A stretch of DNA of 64,000 nucleotides from Alcaligenaceae bacterium (GTDB lineage: Bacteria; Pseudomonadota; Gammaproteobacteria; Burkholderiales; Burkholderiaceae_B): NCBI GenBank assembly GCA_947378965.1, contig CANCMG010000009.1, positions 1 to 64,000 of the forward strand, given 5' to 3'. Below, one piece after another: positions 17,087 through 25,013 of the stretch. Every line of letters starts with the position of its first letter. The first letter of the stretch is position 1. The position numbers and the translations under genes were made by a program. Below the pieces are notes generated by a model. It saw nothing but the letters and a program-made list of their open reading frames with translations. It had not been told where the DNA came from and did no database searches.

Positions 17087-17917
17087 ATGAAACTAGAAAC
17101 GATGCAATATCAGACCATACAGGTCACTCCCTTAACCCCCACGATCGGAGCAGAGATCGCTGGCGTGGATTTAGCGAAGCCCTTAACTGAGCAACAGTTT
17201 GCAGAGATTCATGCGGCGCTGATTCAGCACTTGGTCATCTTCTTTCGCGAGCAAACGCTAAGTACTGAGCAGCATAAGGTGTTCGGTCGACGCTTTGGCA
17301 AGTTGCACATTCATCCAACTAGCCAGATGCCGGGGCACCCTGAAGTGCTTGAGATCAAAGCTGACGAAAACTCGACCTGGGTTGCCGGCGAGGTGTGGCA
17401 TTCGGATGTGACCTGCGAAACAGAGCCGCCAATGGGCTCGATTTTGCACATTACAAAGGTGCCAGATAACGGTGGAGGCGATACCTTGTTTGCGAATATG
17501 TACCGCGCCTACGAACTGTTGTCTGACCCGATGCGACAGTTTCTTGAAGGTAAAACGGCAATGCATGAAGGCGCTCAGGTGTACGCTGGTCGTCAGGGCA
17601 AGGATCCTAATCGCCAGTACCCCGTCGCCGAACACCCGATCGTTCGCACGCATCCTGTCAGTGGTAAAAAAGCACTGTATGTCAACCGAAACTTTACAAC
17701 GCGCATTGTCGGCTTAAACAAAAATGAAAGTGAGGCCGTTCTACAGATGTTGTATCAGCATATCGAACGAGACGACTTGAAATGCCGATTTAAATGGCGA
17801 CCAGGGTCAATTGCTTTTTGGGATAATCGTTGTGCGCAGCATCAAGCCATGTGGGATTATTTTCCACAAAAGCGTTATGGCCAACGCGTCACAGTTGCTG
17901 GCGACAAGCCGTATTAA
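17087..17917 (+). CDS. TauD/TfdA-family 2-oxoglutarate-dependent dioxygenase
   Basis: A 276-residue cytoplasmic iron enzyme. The fold marker 'IGAEIAGVDLAKPL' opens the protein, the iron ligands are H105 and D107 in 'VWHSDVTC' and H252 in 'NRCAQHQAMWDY', and the 2OG-binding arginine is R263 or R267 in 'KRYGQRVTV'. 'GGGDTLFANMYRAYE' is also diagnostic. The family hydroxylates taurine, 2,4-D, alkyl sulfates or carnitine-type compounds; the specificity here is open. It lies 36 bp before hyuA in the same direction, suggesting one unit with the hydantoinase/oxoprolinase genes. Confidence 0.93.
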   Translation: MKLETMQYQTIQVTPLTPTIGAEIAGVDLAKPLTEQQFAEIHAALIQHLVIFFREQTLSTEQHKVFGRRFGKLHIHPTSQMPGHPEVLEIKADENSTWVAGEVWHSDVTCETEPPMGSILHITKVPDNGGGDTLFANMYRAYELLSDPMRQFLEGKTAMHEGAQVYAGRQGKDPNRQYPVAEHPIVRTHPVSGKKALYVNRNFTTRIVGLNKNESEAVLQMLYQHIERDDLKCRFKWRPGSIAFWDNRCAQHQAMWDYFPQKRYGQRVTVAGDKPY

Positions 17918-17953
17918 ACCGAGTTGTTCTCACCAGACTAAAGAAGGTGGATA

Positions 17954-20083
17954 ATGTTAGTTAAGAAAAAATTTCGACTAGCAATAGATGTGGGCGGTAC
18001 CTTTACAGATTTTGCCGTGATTGACGATGAGTCTGGCGTTGTGCGGTTTGGAAAAGTTTTAAGCACCCCCGATGATCCCTCCATCGGATCAATCGAGGGT
18101 GCCAGTCAGGCGTTAAAAAGAAATAATATTTCGCCTGAGTGGGTCGGCGATGTTGTGCACGCGACAACCGTCGCGACTAACGCTGTGCTTGAACGTCGTG
18201 GCGCGAATACCGGTTTGATCACCACAAAGGGGTTCAGAGATACGCTAGAAATTGGTCGTGAATCTAGATACGATATTTATGATCTTGATTTGATTGTTCC
18301 AGAGCCGTTGGTGAGCCGACAAAATCGCGTCGAAGTGCTTGAAAGACTGGATTCGGACGGTCACGTTCGGATCGAGCTTGATAGGCAGTCACTCGACGTT
18401 GCCTTAGATCAATTGGTGTCGTCAAACGTCCAATCTATCGCAATTTGTTTTTTGCATAGCCACATCAATAGTGAGCACGAAAAACTCGTCGCGGCAGTCA
18501 TTCAACAGCGGTTCCCAAATATAGAAATCAGTGTTTCAAGCGAAGTTGCCGGCGAAGTGCGAGAGTTTGAAAGAACCTCGACGGCCTGTGTAGATGCTTA
18601 CGTTAAGCCATTGGTTCGTCGGTACATTGAGGGATTAGAAGACGGTTTGCGCTCTTTGGGCATGACCAATAACGTTGCTCTGATGCTGTCACATGGCGGC
18701 ATCGGGTCAGCGCGCGATGTCGCTACCAGGTTTCCAGTGCGCATGATCGAGTCTGGCCCAGCAGCCGGTGCGATTGCTGCTGCGTATTTCTCCAGGCAGG
18801 CCTTGCAAAATGCCGATGTGATTGCATTTGATATGGGCGGGACGACGGCCAAGATGTCCTTGATTCGTGACGGAGCTCCCTCGGTTACGAACGAGTATGA
18901 AGTCGCGCATGTCCATCGTTTTAAGCGCGGTAGCGGGATCCCCTTACAAATTTCGGCAGTAGAGCTACTTGAGATTGGTGCAGGCGGCGGCAGTATTGCC
19001 CGTCTCAGTAAGTTAGATCTTTTAACGGTCGGGCCAGAATCTGCGGGTGCCAAGCCCGGCCCAGTTTGCTACGCAAGAGGTGGGCAAGAGCCAACGGTTA
19101 CGGACGCCGACCTGCTTCTTGGATATCTAGACCCAGAGTTTTTTCTAGGCGGTGAAATGCAGCTTGACGTACAAGCTGCGCGTCAAGCGATGCAGACTGA
19201 AATTGGTCGCGTATTAAATCTGACGCCAGAAGATGTTGCTCTGGGTATTCATAATATTGTGAATGAGCATATGTGTGCGGCGATTGCCGCCCATGGTGCT
19301 GAAAAAGGGATTGATCTGCGTCAGTTTGACATGATTGCGTTTGGTGGTGCCGGGCCTATCCACGCGTATGCGATAGCACGAAAGCTCAAGCTTAAACGGA
19401 TTCTGTGTCCCTACGGAGCGGGCGTTGCGTCTGCCATCGGATGTTTAGTTGCGCCGCCTGCCGTCGATGTGGTGGTGGCGTTTGAAGGGATTCTGTCTTC
19501 GTTGAATTGGTCTGCCGCGGCTGAGCGGTTCGTTGAGTTAAAACGGTCGGCCACAGAAGTGATCGAGGGTTTGGTGGGAGCTGGGGCTAGCATCTCGTTG
19601 CGACCACAATTTGAAATGCGTTGTAAAGGTCAAGGTTATTCTGTCAATGTCAGTCTGCCAGTCGATACGATTATCGATTCGACGCTAGAAAAGCGCCTCG
19701 TTGTTCTCTTTGGTACCGAGTACGAAAAAATTTATGGCCACTTACCGCCAAGCGTGCCGATTGAGGTGGTCAATATTCGAGCGAGAGTGCAAGAGACTCG
19801 TTTACCTACGACCATCCAACAAGCCGTCGCCGAGGGCGTTAGCCCAGGCGACGCTGCAGTACGAGGTGTACGTTCTGCGTATTTCGAGGCTTCGAAAGGT
19901 TTTGTTTCTACGACTGTGTACTCAAGGTATTTATTAGAACAAGAGAAAAAATATATTGGCCCAGCGATTATTGAAGAACGAGAAACCAGTATTGTCGTGG
20001 GGCCTGATGCCAGTTTTTACGTAGACAAGCACGGTAACGTAATCATCGAATTTTTAGAGCTCAGCGATACAAGTGTCGGTTAG
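17954..20083 (+). CDS. hyuA: Hydantoinase/oxoprolinase subunit A (HyuA family)
   Basis: A 709-residue ATP-dependent subunit. The N-terminal ASKHA-type nucleotide-binding motif is 'AIDVGGTFTDFAVID' (GGTFTD at 14-19). 'VVHATTVATNAVLERRG', 'AFDMGGTTAKMSL' and 'FGGAGPIHAYAIARKL' are diagnostic family blocks. With HyuB it hydrolyses cyclic amides (5-oxoproline, N-methylhydantoin) or carboxylates ketones at the cost of ATP. Length matches typical HyuA (about 690-720). The 'agaaggtgg' ahead of ATG 17954 is a good ribosome-binding site. The hyuB gene follows after 27 bp. Confidence 0.95.
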   Translation: MLVKKKFRLAIDVGGTFTDFAVIDDESGVVRFGKVLSTPDDPSIGSIEGASQALKRNNISPEWVGDVVHATTVATNAVLERRGANTGLITTKGFRDTLEIGRESRYDIYDLDLIVPEPLVSRQNRVEVLERLDSDGHVRIELDRQSLDVALDQLVSSNVQSIAICFLHSHINSEHEKLVAAVIQQRFPNIEISVSSEVAGEVREFERTSTACVDAYVKPLVRRYIEGLEDGLRSLGMTNNVALMLSHGGIGSARDVATRFPVRMIESGPAAGAIAAAYFSRQALQNADVIAFDMGGTTAKMSLIRDGAPSVTNEYEVAHVHRFKRGSGIPLQISAVELLEIGAGGGSIARLSKLDLLTVGPESAGAKPGPVCYARGGQEPTVTDADLLLGYLDPEFFLGGEMQLDVQAARQAMQTEIGRVLNLTPEDVALGIHNIVNEHMCAAIAAHGAEKGIDLRQFDMIAFGGAGPIHAYAIARKLKLKRILCPYGAGVASAIGCLVAPPAVDVVVAFEGILSSLNWSAAAERFVELKRSATEVIEGLVGAGASISLRPQFEMRCKGQGYSVNVSLPVDTIIDSTLEKRLVVLFGTEYEKIYGHLPPSVPIEVVNIRARVQETRLPTTIQQAVAEGVSPGDAAVRGVRSAYFEASKGFVSTTVYSRYLLEQEKKYIGPAIIEERETSIVVGPDASFYVDKHGNVIIEFLELSDTSVG

Positions 20084-20110
20084 AGCTTAAGAGAAGACAG
20101 CGAAAATAAT

Positions 20111-21742
20111 ATGACAGAACAGCCAGCACAACTTGATCCCATTACGGTCGAAATTTTATGGACAAGACTGATCTCTTGTGTCGATGAGGCGGCGCTAGCC
20201 TTGCATCGAACGTCATTCTCCACCGTGGTGAGAGAGTCACACGACTATACCTGTATGGTGTTGGATCCAACCGGGCGCGCAATCGCACAAGCGACTCGCA
20301 GCGTGCCCTCTTTTATCGGTACCTTGCCGATGTCGGTGCAAGCGTTTCTGAAAAAATATCCCGAATCCACGCTAAAGAAGGGTGACGTCATTATCAGCAA
20401 TGATCCGTGGATTGGCACCGGACATCTCCCTGATTTAACACTCGCAGCCCCACTTTTTTACAACGACGTCCTCATCGGTTTTGCTGGAGCTATTGCCCAT
20501 ATGCCCGATATTGGTGGTCGTCGACGCGCTCCCGATAATCGCGATATTTTTGAAGAGGGGCTACAGATCCCGATCTTGAAACTCTATCAAGCGGGTGAAC
20601 CCAATGAGACTCTGTTCTCGATGATTCGTCGCAATGTCAGAGTGCCTAACGAAGTGTTGGGCGATATTCATGCGATGGTTGGCGCATCTGAAAAAATGCA
20701 GCTGGGGATTGAGCGGCTGTTGGCCGAATATCGCTTGCCTCACTTGGCCGCTTTGACTGAGGAGATCATCGGTAGAACGGATGTCGCGATGCGAAGGGCG
20801 ATCGCTAAAGTTCCTAATGGTCTTTACAAAGCTACGACCATGATCGATTCGTTTAATAATGATCGACCTTTACGTATCGAATGTTCGATACAAGTGAATG
20901 ACGACTCAATGCAGGTGGATTTTTCTGGAAGTTCGCCAGAGAATCCATCGCCACTCAATTCGGTCTTGGGTTACACACGCGCGTATTCGACCTACGCGTT
21001 AAAAAGCATCTTGCTACCTGACGTCCCGAATAACGAGGGTAATGTGTTGTCAATTCAAATTGATGCGCCAGAGGGTAGCTTTTTGAACCCAAGATATCCT
21101 GCTGCGGTCGAGGCGCGTGCAACGGTTGGGCATTACACGACGAGTGCGGTATTGAATGCCCTGGCGTTAGCCTTGCCTGAGCAGGTGCCTGCTGAAAGTG
21201 GCATACCACTTCACGGGTTTACCGTGAGTGGCAAACAGCAAGGTAATCCCTTCTCTGGGATCTTCTTTTTTAGTGGCGGCTTCGGTGCTCGCCCGACTCA
21301 AGATGGTTTGCCGACTCTCAGTTTTCCGACTAACGTGTCAAACACACCAACAGAAATTCTCGAGCGTAAATTTCCACTTGAAGTACTTGAAAAAAACTTA
21401 ATTCCTAACTCTGGTGGTCGTGGTAAGTATCGCGGCGGCTTAAGTCAGCGTGTCGTGTTGAGGGTCACAAATCCAGAGGGGCTAACTGCGACGCTGTTGT
21501 CGCAAAGATTAAAGTTTCCCCCCGTTGGCCGACAAGGTGGCGAAAACGGCTCTCTTGAAAAAATATTGCTAAATGGCAAACCGGTTCAAGGCGATTTGCC
21601 TTTTCAGCTCAAGCAAGGCGACATCTTTGAACTTGAACTTCCTGGAGGCGGTGGCTTTGGCCCTTATGAACAAAGAGATTTGGCAGCAATCAAATTAGAT
21701 CAAGACGCGGGTTATGTGGGCGCTCAGGTTATTGCGCCTTGA
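20111..21742 (+). CDS. hyuB: Hydantoinase/oxoprolinase subunit B (HyuB family)
   Basis: A 543-residue partner of HyuA. Family blocks are 'LDPITVEILWTRLISCVDEA', 'HDYTCMVLDPTGRAIAQ', 'GDVIISNDPWIGTGHLPDLT', 'VEARATVGHYTTSAVLNALA' and the C-terminal 'NSGGRGKYRGGLSQRVVLR' and 'LPGGGGFGP'. Length is usual for stand-alone HyuB. The last 14 bp overlap, tail to tail, the end of the minus-strand receptor gene at 21729. It closes the forward series that began at 9310. Confidence 0.95.
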   Translation: MTEQPAQLDPITVEILWTRLISCVDEAALALHRTSFSTVVRESHDYTCMVLDPTGRAIAQATRSVPSFIGTLPMSVQAFLKKYPESTLKKGDVIISNDPWIGTGHLPDLTLAAPLFYNDVLIGFAGAIAHMPDIGGRRRAPDNRDIFEEGLQIPILKLYQAGEPNETLFSMIRRNVRVPNEVLGDIHAMVGASEKMQLGIERLLAEYRLPHLAALTEEIIGRTDVAMRRAIAKVPNGLYKATTMIDSFNNDRPLRIECSIQVNDDSMQVDFSGSSPENPSPLNSVLGYTRAYSTYALKSILLPDVPNNEGNVLSIQIDAPEGSFLNPRYPAAVEARATVGHYTTSAVLNALALALPEQVPAESGIPLHGFTVSGKQQGNPFSGIFFFSGGFGARPTQDGLPTLSFPTNVSNTPTEILERKFPLEVLEKNLIPNSGGRGKYRGGLSQRVVLRVTNPEGLTATLLSQRLKFPPVGRQGGENGSLEKILLNGKPVQGDLPFQLKQGDIFELELPGGGGFGPYEQRDLAAIKLDQDAGYVGAQVIAP

Positions 21743-22694
21743 TGCCGGCCTTATCGATCACAGTTTTCCATTTAGAGGTCTCGGCGGTCACAAATTCGCT
21801 AAACTCCTTCGCGGTTTTTAGGCTCAAGTCAAAGCCTTGGGTGCGAAAGCGCGCTTGAAGGGTCGGTTCATTCAAGATCTTATTCACCACTGTGTTGAGC
21901 TGTTCAACGATGGGGCCTGGGGTTTTGGCCGGTAAAAACAAACCGTACCAGGCACCTGTTTCAAACTTTGAAAAGCCTAATTCGTCCATTGTCGGAACTT
22001 CAGGCAAATCGGGTTGCCGCTTTAAGCTAGTCACTGCCAGCGGTAAAAATTTTCCGCCGCGGATTTGTGGCAACGCGGCCGGCAGATTGTCAAACAGGAT
22101 GTTGATATAACCGCCCATCAAGTCAGTTTGCATAGGCACCCCACCTTTGTAGGGAACCTCTATCAGATTAATGCTAGCAGCCAGTTTTAGCAGCTCTGCC
22201 GCCAATTGATTGGAGGAGCCATTACCGGTTGAACCGTAGGTTAAACCTCCCGGGCGAGTTTTGGCATGCTCTATCAGATCCTTTAAAGACTTGATTGAAG
22301 ACGTGGCGTTGACCACGAGTACATTCGAGACGCTTGCTAAAAGAGCGACCGGCGCAAAATCTTGGCGAGGGTCATACGGCAGGGCTTGCATGAGGCCCGC
22401 AACTGAATTTGGACCAATCGCTCCCATCAAAATGGTGTAACCATCTGGCGCAGACTTGGCAACAAGATCCGCCCCGACAGTGCCATTTGCACCCGCTTTG
22501 TTTTCGATAATGACCGGTTGGCCCAGTAGCTCTGCCATTCGGTTACCGACTGGACGCATGAGCCCATCAGCTGCGCCTCCGGTTGCGTAGGGTACGATCA
22601 CGTGTATTGGTTTGCTGGGGTATACCTGGGCATGAACAGAGGCTCCGACCAGAGAGCAGTGCAGTAAGAGAGTCAGTAGAATTTTCTTAGCCAT
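21729..22694 (-). CDS. Bug/TctC-family substrate-binding protein
   Basis: A receptor of 321 residues with signal 'MAKKILLTLLLHCSLVGASVHAQ' (cleavage near AHAQ-type site), 'VIVPYATGGAADGLMRPV' (ATGG and an unusual Gly-Leu-Met-Arg after the Asp), 'PDGYTILMG' and 'IEVPYKGGVPMQ'. It converges on hyuB with a 14-bp coding overlap, so transcription from either side would interfere. The upstream region (22695-22958), shared with the aminotransferase, holds a 34-bp tandem repeat. Confidence 0.92.
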   Translation of the reverse strand: MAKKILLTLLLHCSLVGASVHAQVYPSKPIHVIVPYATGGAADGLMRPVGNRMAELLGQPVIIENKAGANGTVGADLVAKSAPDGYTILMGAIGPNSVAGLMQALPYDPRQDFAPVALLASVSNVLVVNATSSIKSLKDLIEHAKTRPGGLTYGSTGNGSSNQLAAELLKLAASINLIEVPYKGGVPMQTDLMGGYINILFDNLPAALPQIRGGKFLPLAVTSLKRQPDLPEVPTMDELGFSKFETGAWYGLFLPAKTPGPIVEQLNTVVNKILNEPTLQARFRTQGFDLSLKTAKEFSEFVTAETSKWKTVIDKAGIKAQ

Positions 22695-22762
22695 GTGGCG
22701 CTCCGTATTTTAATGTCGGTCAAACCGTGTTTTTTGTCTAGGTGTCGCCGGGTCAATATAAT

Positions 22763-22830
22763 ATAAAAATTAGTCATGCGGTACCTGGCAGTCGAAATAA
22801 AAATTAGTCATGCGGTACCTGGCAGTCGAA
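22763..22830. repeat. 34-bp perfect tandem repeat (2 copies) in a divergent promoter region
   Basis: The unit at 22763-22796 is repeated without change at 22797-22830, and a third degenerate start (aaatatttagtcag) follows. The unit contains the palindrome ggtacc and 'ttagtcat'. It lies 69 bp upstream of the receptor gene (minus) and 129 bp upstream of the aminotransferase (plus), a position suited to regulator binding. Confidence 0.95.
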
Positions 22831-22958
22831 AAATATTTAGTCAGTTTCGTACGAATAACATCGGTGACGGTGATCTCTTGAAAGCACGCAAAGTAGATGC
22901 AGTTGCTCAATAGTCAGTGCTGTACGTTGTCTTTTTTGATCTTCTTTTGGGATGTTCT

Positions 22959-24146
22959 ATGGCTGAATTAACGCTTTCGTCTTTGGCTCAAAACTTGGTT
23001 GGTTCTTCTGCGGTAGATAACCAGCGGCGGGCCAAGCAATTAGCGAGTCAGGGGGTTGAGATCTATGATCTTGGTATCGGAGAACCTGATGGTGATTCGC
23101 CTGAGGTCGTTAAGCAAGCTGCAATCGCAGCGATCAATCGAGGCGAGAGTCACTATGTTGACCCACGCGGTCTAGAGGCCTTGCGTGAAAAAATTGCAGA
23201 CTTTGAATGGCGTTGTCATGGCTTAAAGATTGACCCGTTACAAATTGTTGTGACGGTGGGTTCACTAGGGGCCCTGTCGCTTGCCTTTCGTACCTTGCTT
23301 GATGCGAACGATGAAGTGTTGATCTTAGAGCCGTTTTGGGGGCCCTATGCCAACATGATTAAATTGTTTGGTGCTAAGCCCGTGGTGATTCCCGCTGTTG
23401 AAGTCGACGGAGCCCTGCTGCCAGATTTTGTTGCTCTAGAAAATAGTATCACTGAGCGCACGAAGTTGGTCATCTTAAATAGCCCCAATAATCCTTCCGG
23501 CAAAGTATGGAGTTTGAGCGAGCTGCAAAAGCTCGGCGAACTTTGCGAACAGCATAATATTTGGATTGTGTCAGACGAGGTCTATAGTGAGTTGGTGTAT
23601 GACCCAATTAAGCATGTATCGGTGGCAACGTTATCGCCGGCCATTGCTGCTCGCACCATTGTCGCAACGAGCGTTTCAAAATCATTTGCCATGACAGGCT
23701 GGCGCTTGGGCTACTGTATTGCTTCGCCAGAGGTCGCCGTTGTACTTGCAAAAATCAATCACTATACCGTTCGTTGTGCGGCAACCGTTTCGCAATGGGC
23801 CGCGCTTGCCGCTTTTGATCACTTTGAAGATTTACTAAGCGAGATGCGAGCACGCTATGCGCATCGCTGTGCTTTAGTTGAACGGCTGTTTTCTAGATAT
23901 CCAGACTTTCAATTTATCAAACCCGAAGGGACTTTTTACGCTTTTGTGAAGGTTCCACACTATATCGACGATGTTGAAGTTTTTGTGAAGCGGCTACTTG
24001 AAGAAAAGGGCGTTGTAGTAAGCGCCGGCAAGGCCTATGGCCAGTCCTCTAGACGATTTATTCGTTTATCGTTTGCAACGAATGATCTCGTCATTGAGGG
24101 TGGGATTACTCGCATCGGCGAGTTGGCCAATCAGATTAAACACTAG
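22959..24146 (+). CDS. PLP-dependent aminotransferase, class I/II
   Basis: A 395-residue fold-type I aminotransferase. Residues N177/N178 in 'NSPNNPSGKV', D206 and Y209 in 'VSDEVYSELV', PLP lysine K241 in 'TSVSKSFAMTGWRLGY' and a C-terminal 'RRFIRLSFA' arginine for the substrate carboxylate are all present. ATG 22959 ('MAELTLSSLA') is taken as the start; a GTG at 22917 would add a hydrophobic stretch not found in the family. It is close to aspartate/aromatic aminotransferases (subgroup I gamma), but the amino donor is not predictable. The HpaI-like aldolase follows after 15 bp, suggesting amino acid to 2-keto acid to cleavage. Confidence 0.93.
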   Translation: MAELTLSSLAQNLVGSSAVDNQRRAKQLASQGVEIYDLGIGEPDGDSPEVVKQAAIAAINRGESHYVDPRGLEALREKIADFEWRCHGLKIDPLQIVVTVGSLGALSLAFRTLLDANDEVLILEPFWGPYANMIKLFGAKPVVIPAVEVDGALLPDFVALENSITERTKLVILNSPNNPSGKVWSLSELQKLGELCEQHNIWIVSDEVYSELVYDPIKHVSVATLSPAIAARTIVATSVSKSFAMTGWRLGYCIASPEVAVVLAKINHYTVRCAATVSQWAALAAFDHFEDLLSEMRARYAHRCALVERLFSRYPDFQFIKPEGTFYAFVKVPHYIDDVEVFVKRLLEEKGVVVSAGKAYGQSSRRFIRLSFATNDLVIEGGITRIGELANQIKH

Positions 24147-24161
24147 CAACCGGAGACAAGG

Positions 24162-24845
24162 ATGTCATTAAAAACAAAACTCGCGAGTGGCGAGGTTGCC
24201 ATGATGGTCAACCCGAATCACCCTTCGCCTTCGCTGACTGAGTTCATTGCTTCGCAAGGCTTTGACGCTATTTTCATCGACTGCGAGCATGGCATGGCAA
24301 GCCCTGAACGTGTTCAGGACATGTGTCGAGCGGCGCGCGTTGCGGGTATTGATACGATCGTTCGGCCTGAGGCGAATCATGATTGGTTGATCACTCGCTA
24401 CCTGGATGCGGGTGCGAAAGGCCTGATGGTTCCGATGATAGAGACAGCTGAACAGGCCCAGCAGTTGGTCGATACAGTTCAGTATGCACTCGGAGCGAAA
24501 GCAGAGGCGATTACTAAAATCATCATGATCGAATCGCTTAAAGCCATCAATAACTTGCCAGAGTTGCTGGCCGTAGAGGGGATAGATATCTTTTTTATTG
24601 GCCCAGCTGATCTTGCAAAATCGCTAGGCATGCCCGGAAAAAAATTTCATCCAGACGTCAAGAAGTATGTCTTTGAAGCAGCTCGATTAATTGTGAATGC
24701 TGGACGCTACGCAGGTACGTCCGTCAATAAAGATATTGCACAAGAGTATGTAGATGCTGGTTTTCGGTTTATTTATGAACATGCGAATGCAATGCTTGTC
24801 GCGGGCGCAAAAGAATTTCAAAAATCGTTTGTTTTAAAAAAATAG
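24162..24845 (+). CDS. HpcH/HpaI-family aldolase, shortened
   Basis: A 227-residue TIM-barrel metal aldolase (pyruvate or oxaloacetate type). Active-site residues are H43 in 'IDCEHGMAS', R68 in 'IVRPEANH', and metal ligands E124 in 'IIMIESLKA' and D150 in 'FIGPADLA'. The usual segment between 'VPMIETAEQAQQLVDTV' and the metal Glu, which carries the conserved YPPxGxRG loop, is missing. The protein is therefore about 25-30 residues shorter than HpaI or GarL. 'acaagg' precedes the ATG. It probably forms an operon with the aminotransferase. The 168-bp gap after it holds nothing recognisable. Confidence 0.9.
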   Translation: MSLKTKLASGEVAMMVNPNHPSPSLTEFIASQGFDAIFIDCEHGMASPERVQDMCRAARVAGIDTIVRPEANHDWLITRYLDAGAKGLMVPMIETAEQAQQLVDTVQYALGAKAEAITKIIMIESLKAINNLPELLAVEGIDIFFIGPADLAKSLGMPGKKFHPDVKKYVFEAARLIVNAGRYAGTSVNKDIAQEYVDAGFRFIYEHANAMLVAGAKEFQKSFVLKK

Positions 24846-25013
24846 CAAAGGCTGATTTTTAGTGAACTATTTTTATAGCAACGTTCGCGCCATTCAATTT
24901 AGTCGCTGGGATGAGTTGTTGTTTTCCGTGGGCTCTTGGCGGCAAGCTAACGGGATCGTTGCTTAAGACGCCGCTTACGTGCTACCTTACAAACATAATA
25001 ATGAGAGGATGCG

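Noticed and set aside
22763-22830. CRISPR array or iteron origin
   Set aside because: Units are directly adjacent without spacers, only two copies exist, and no cas or rep gene is near.
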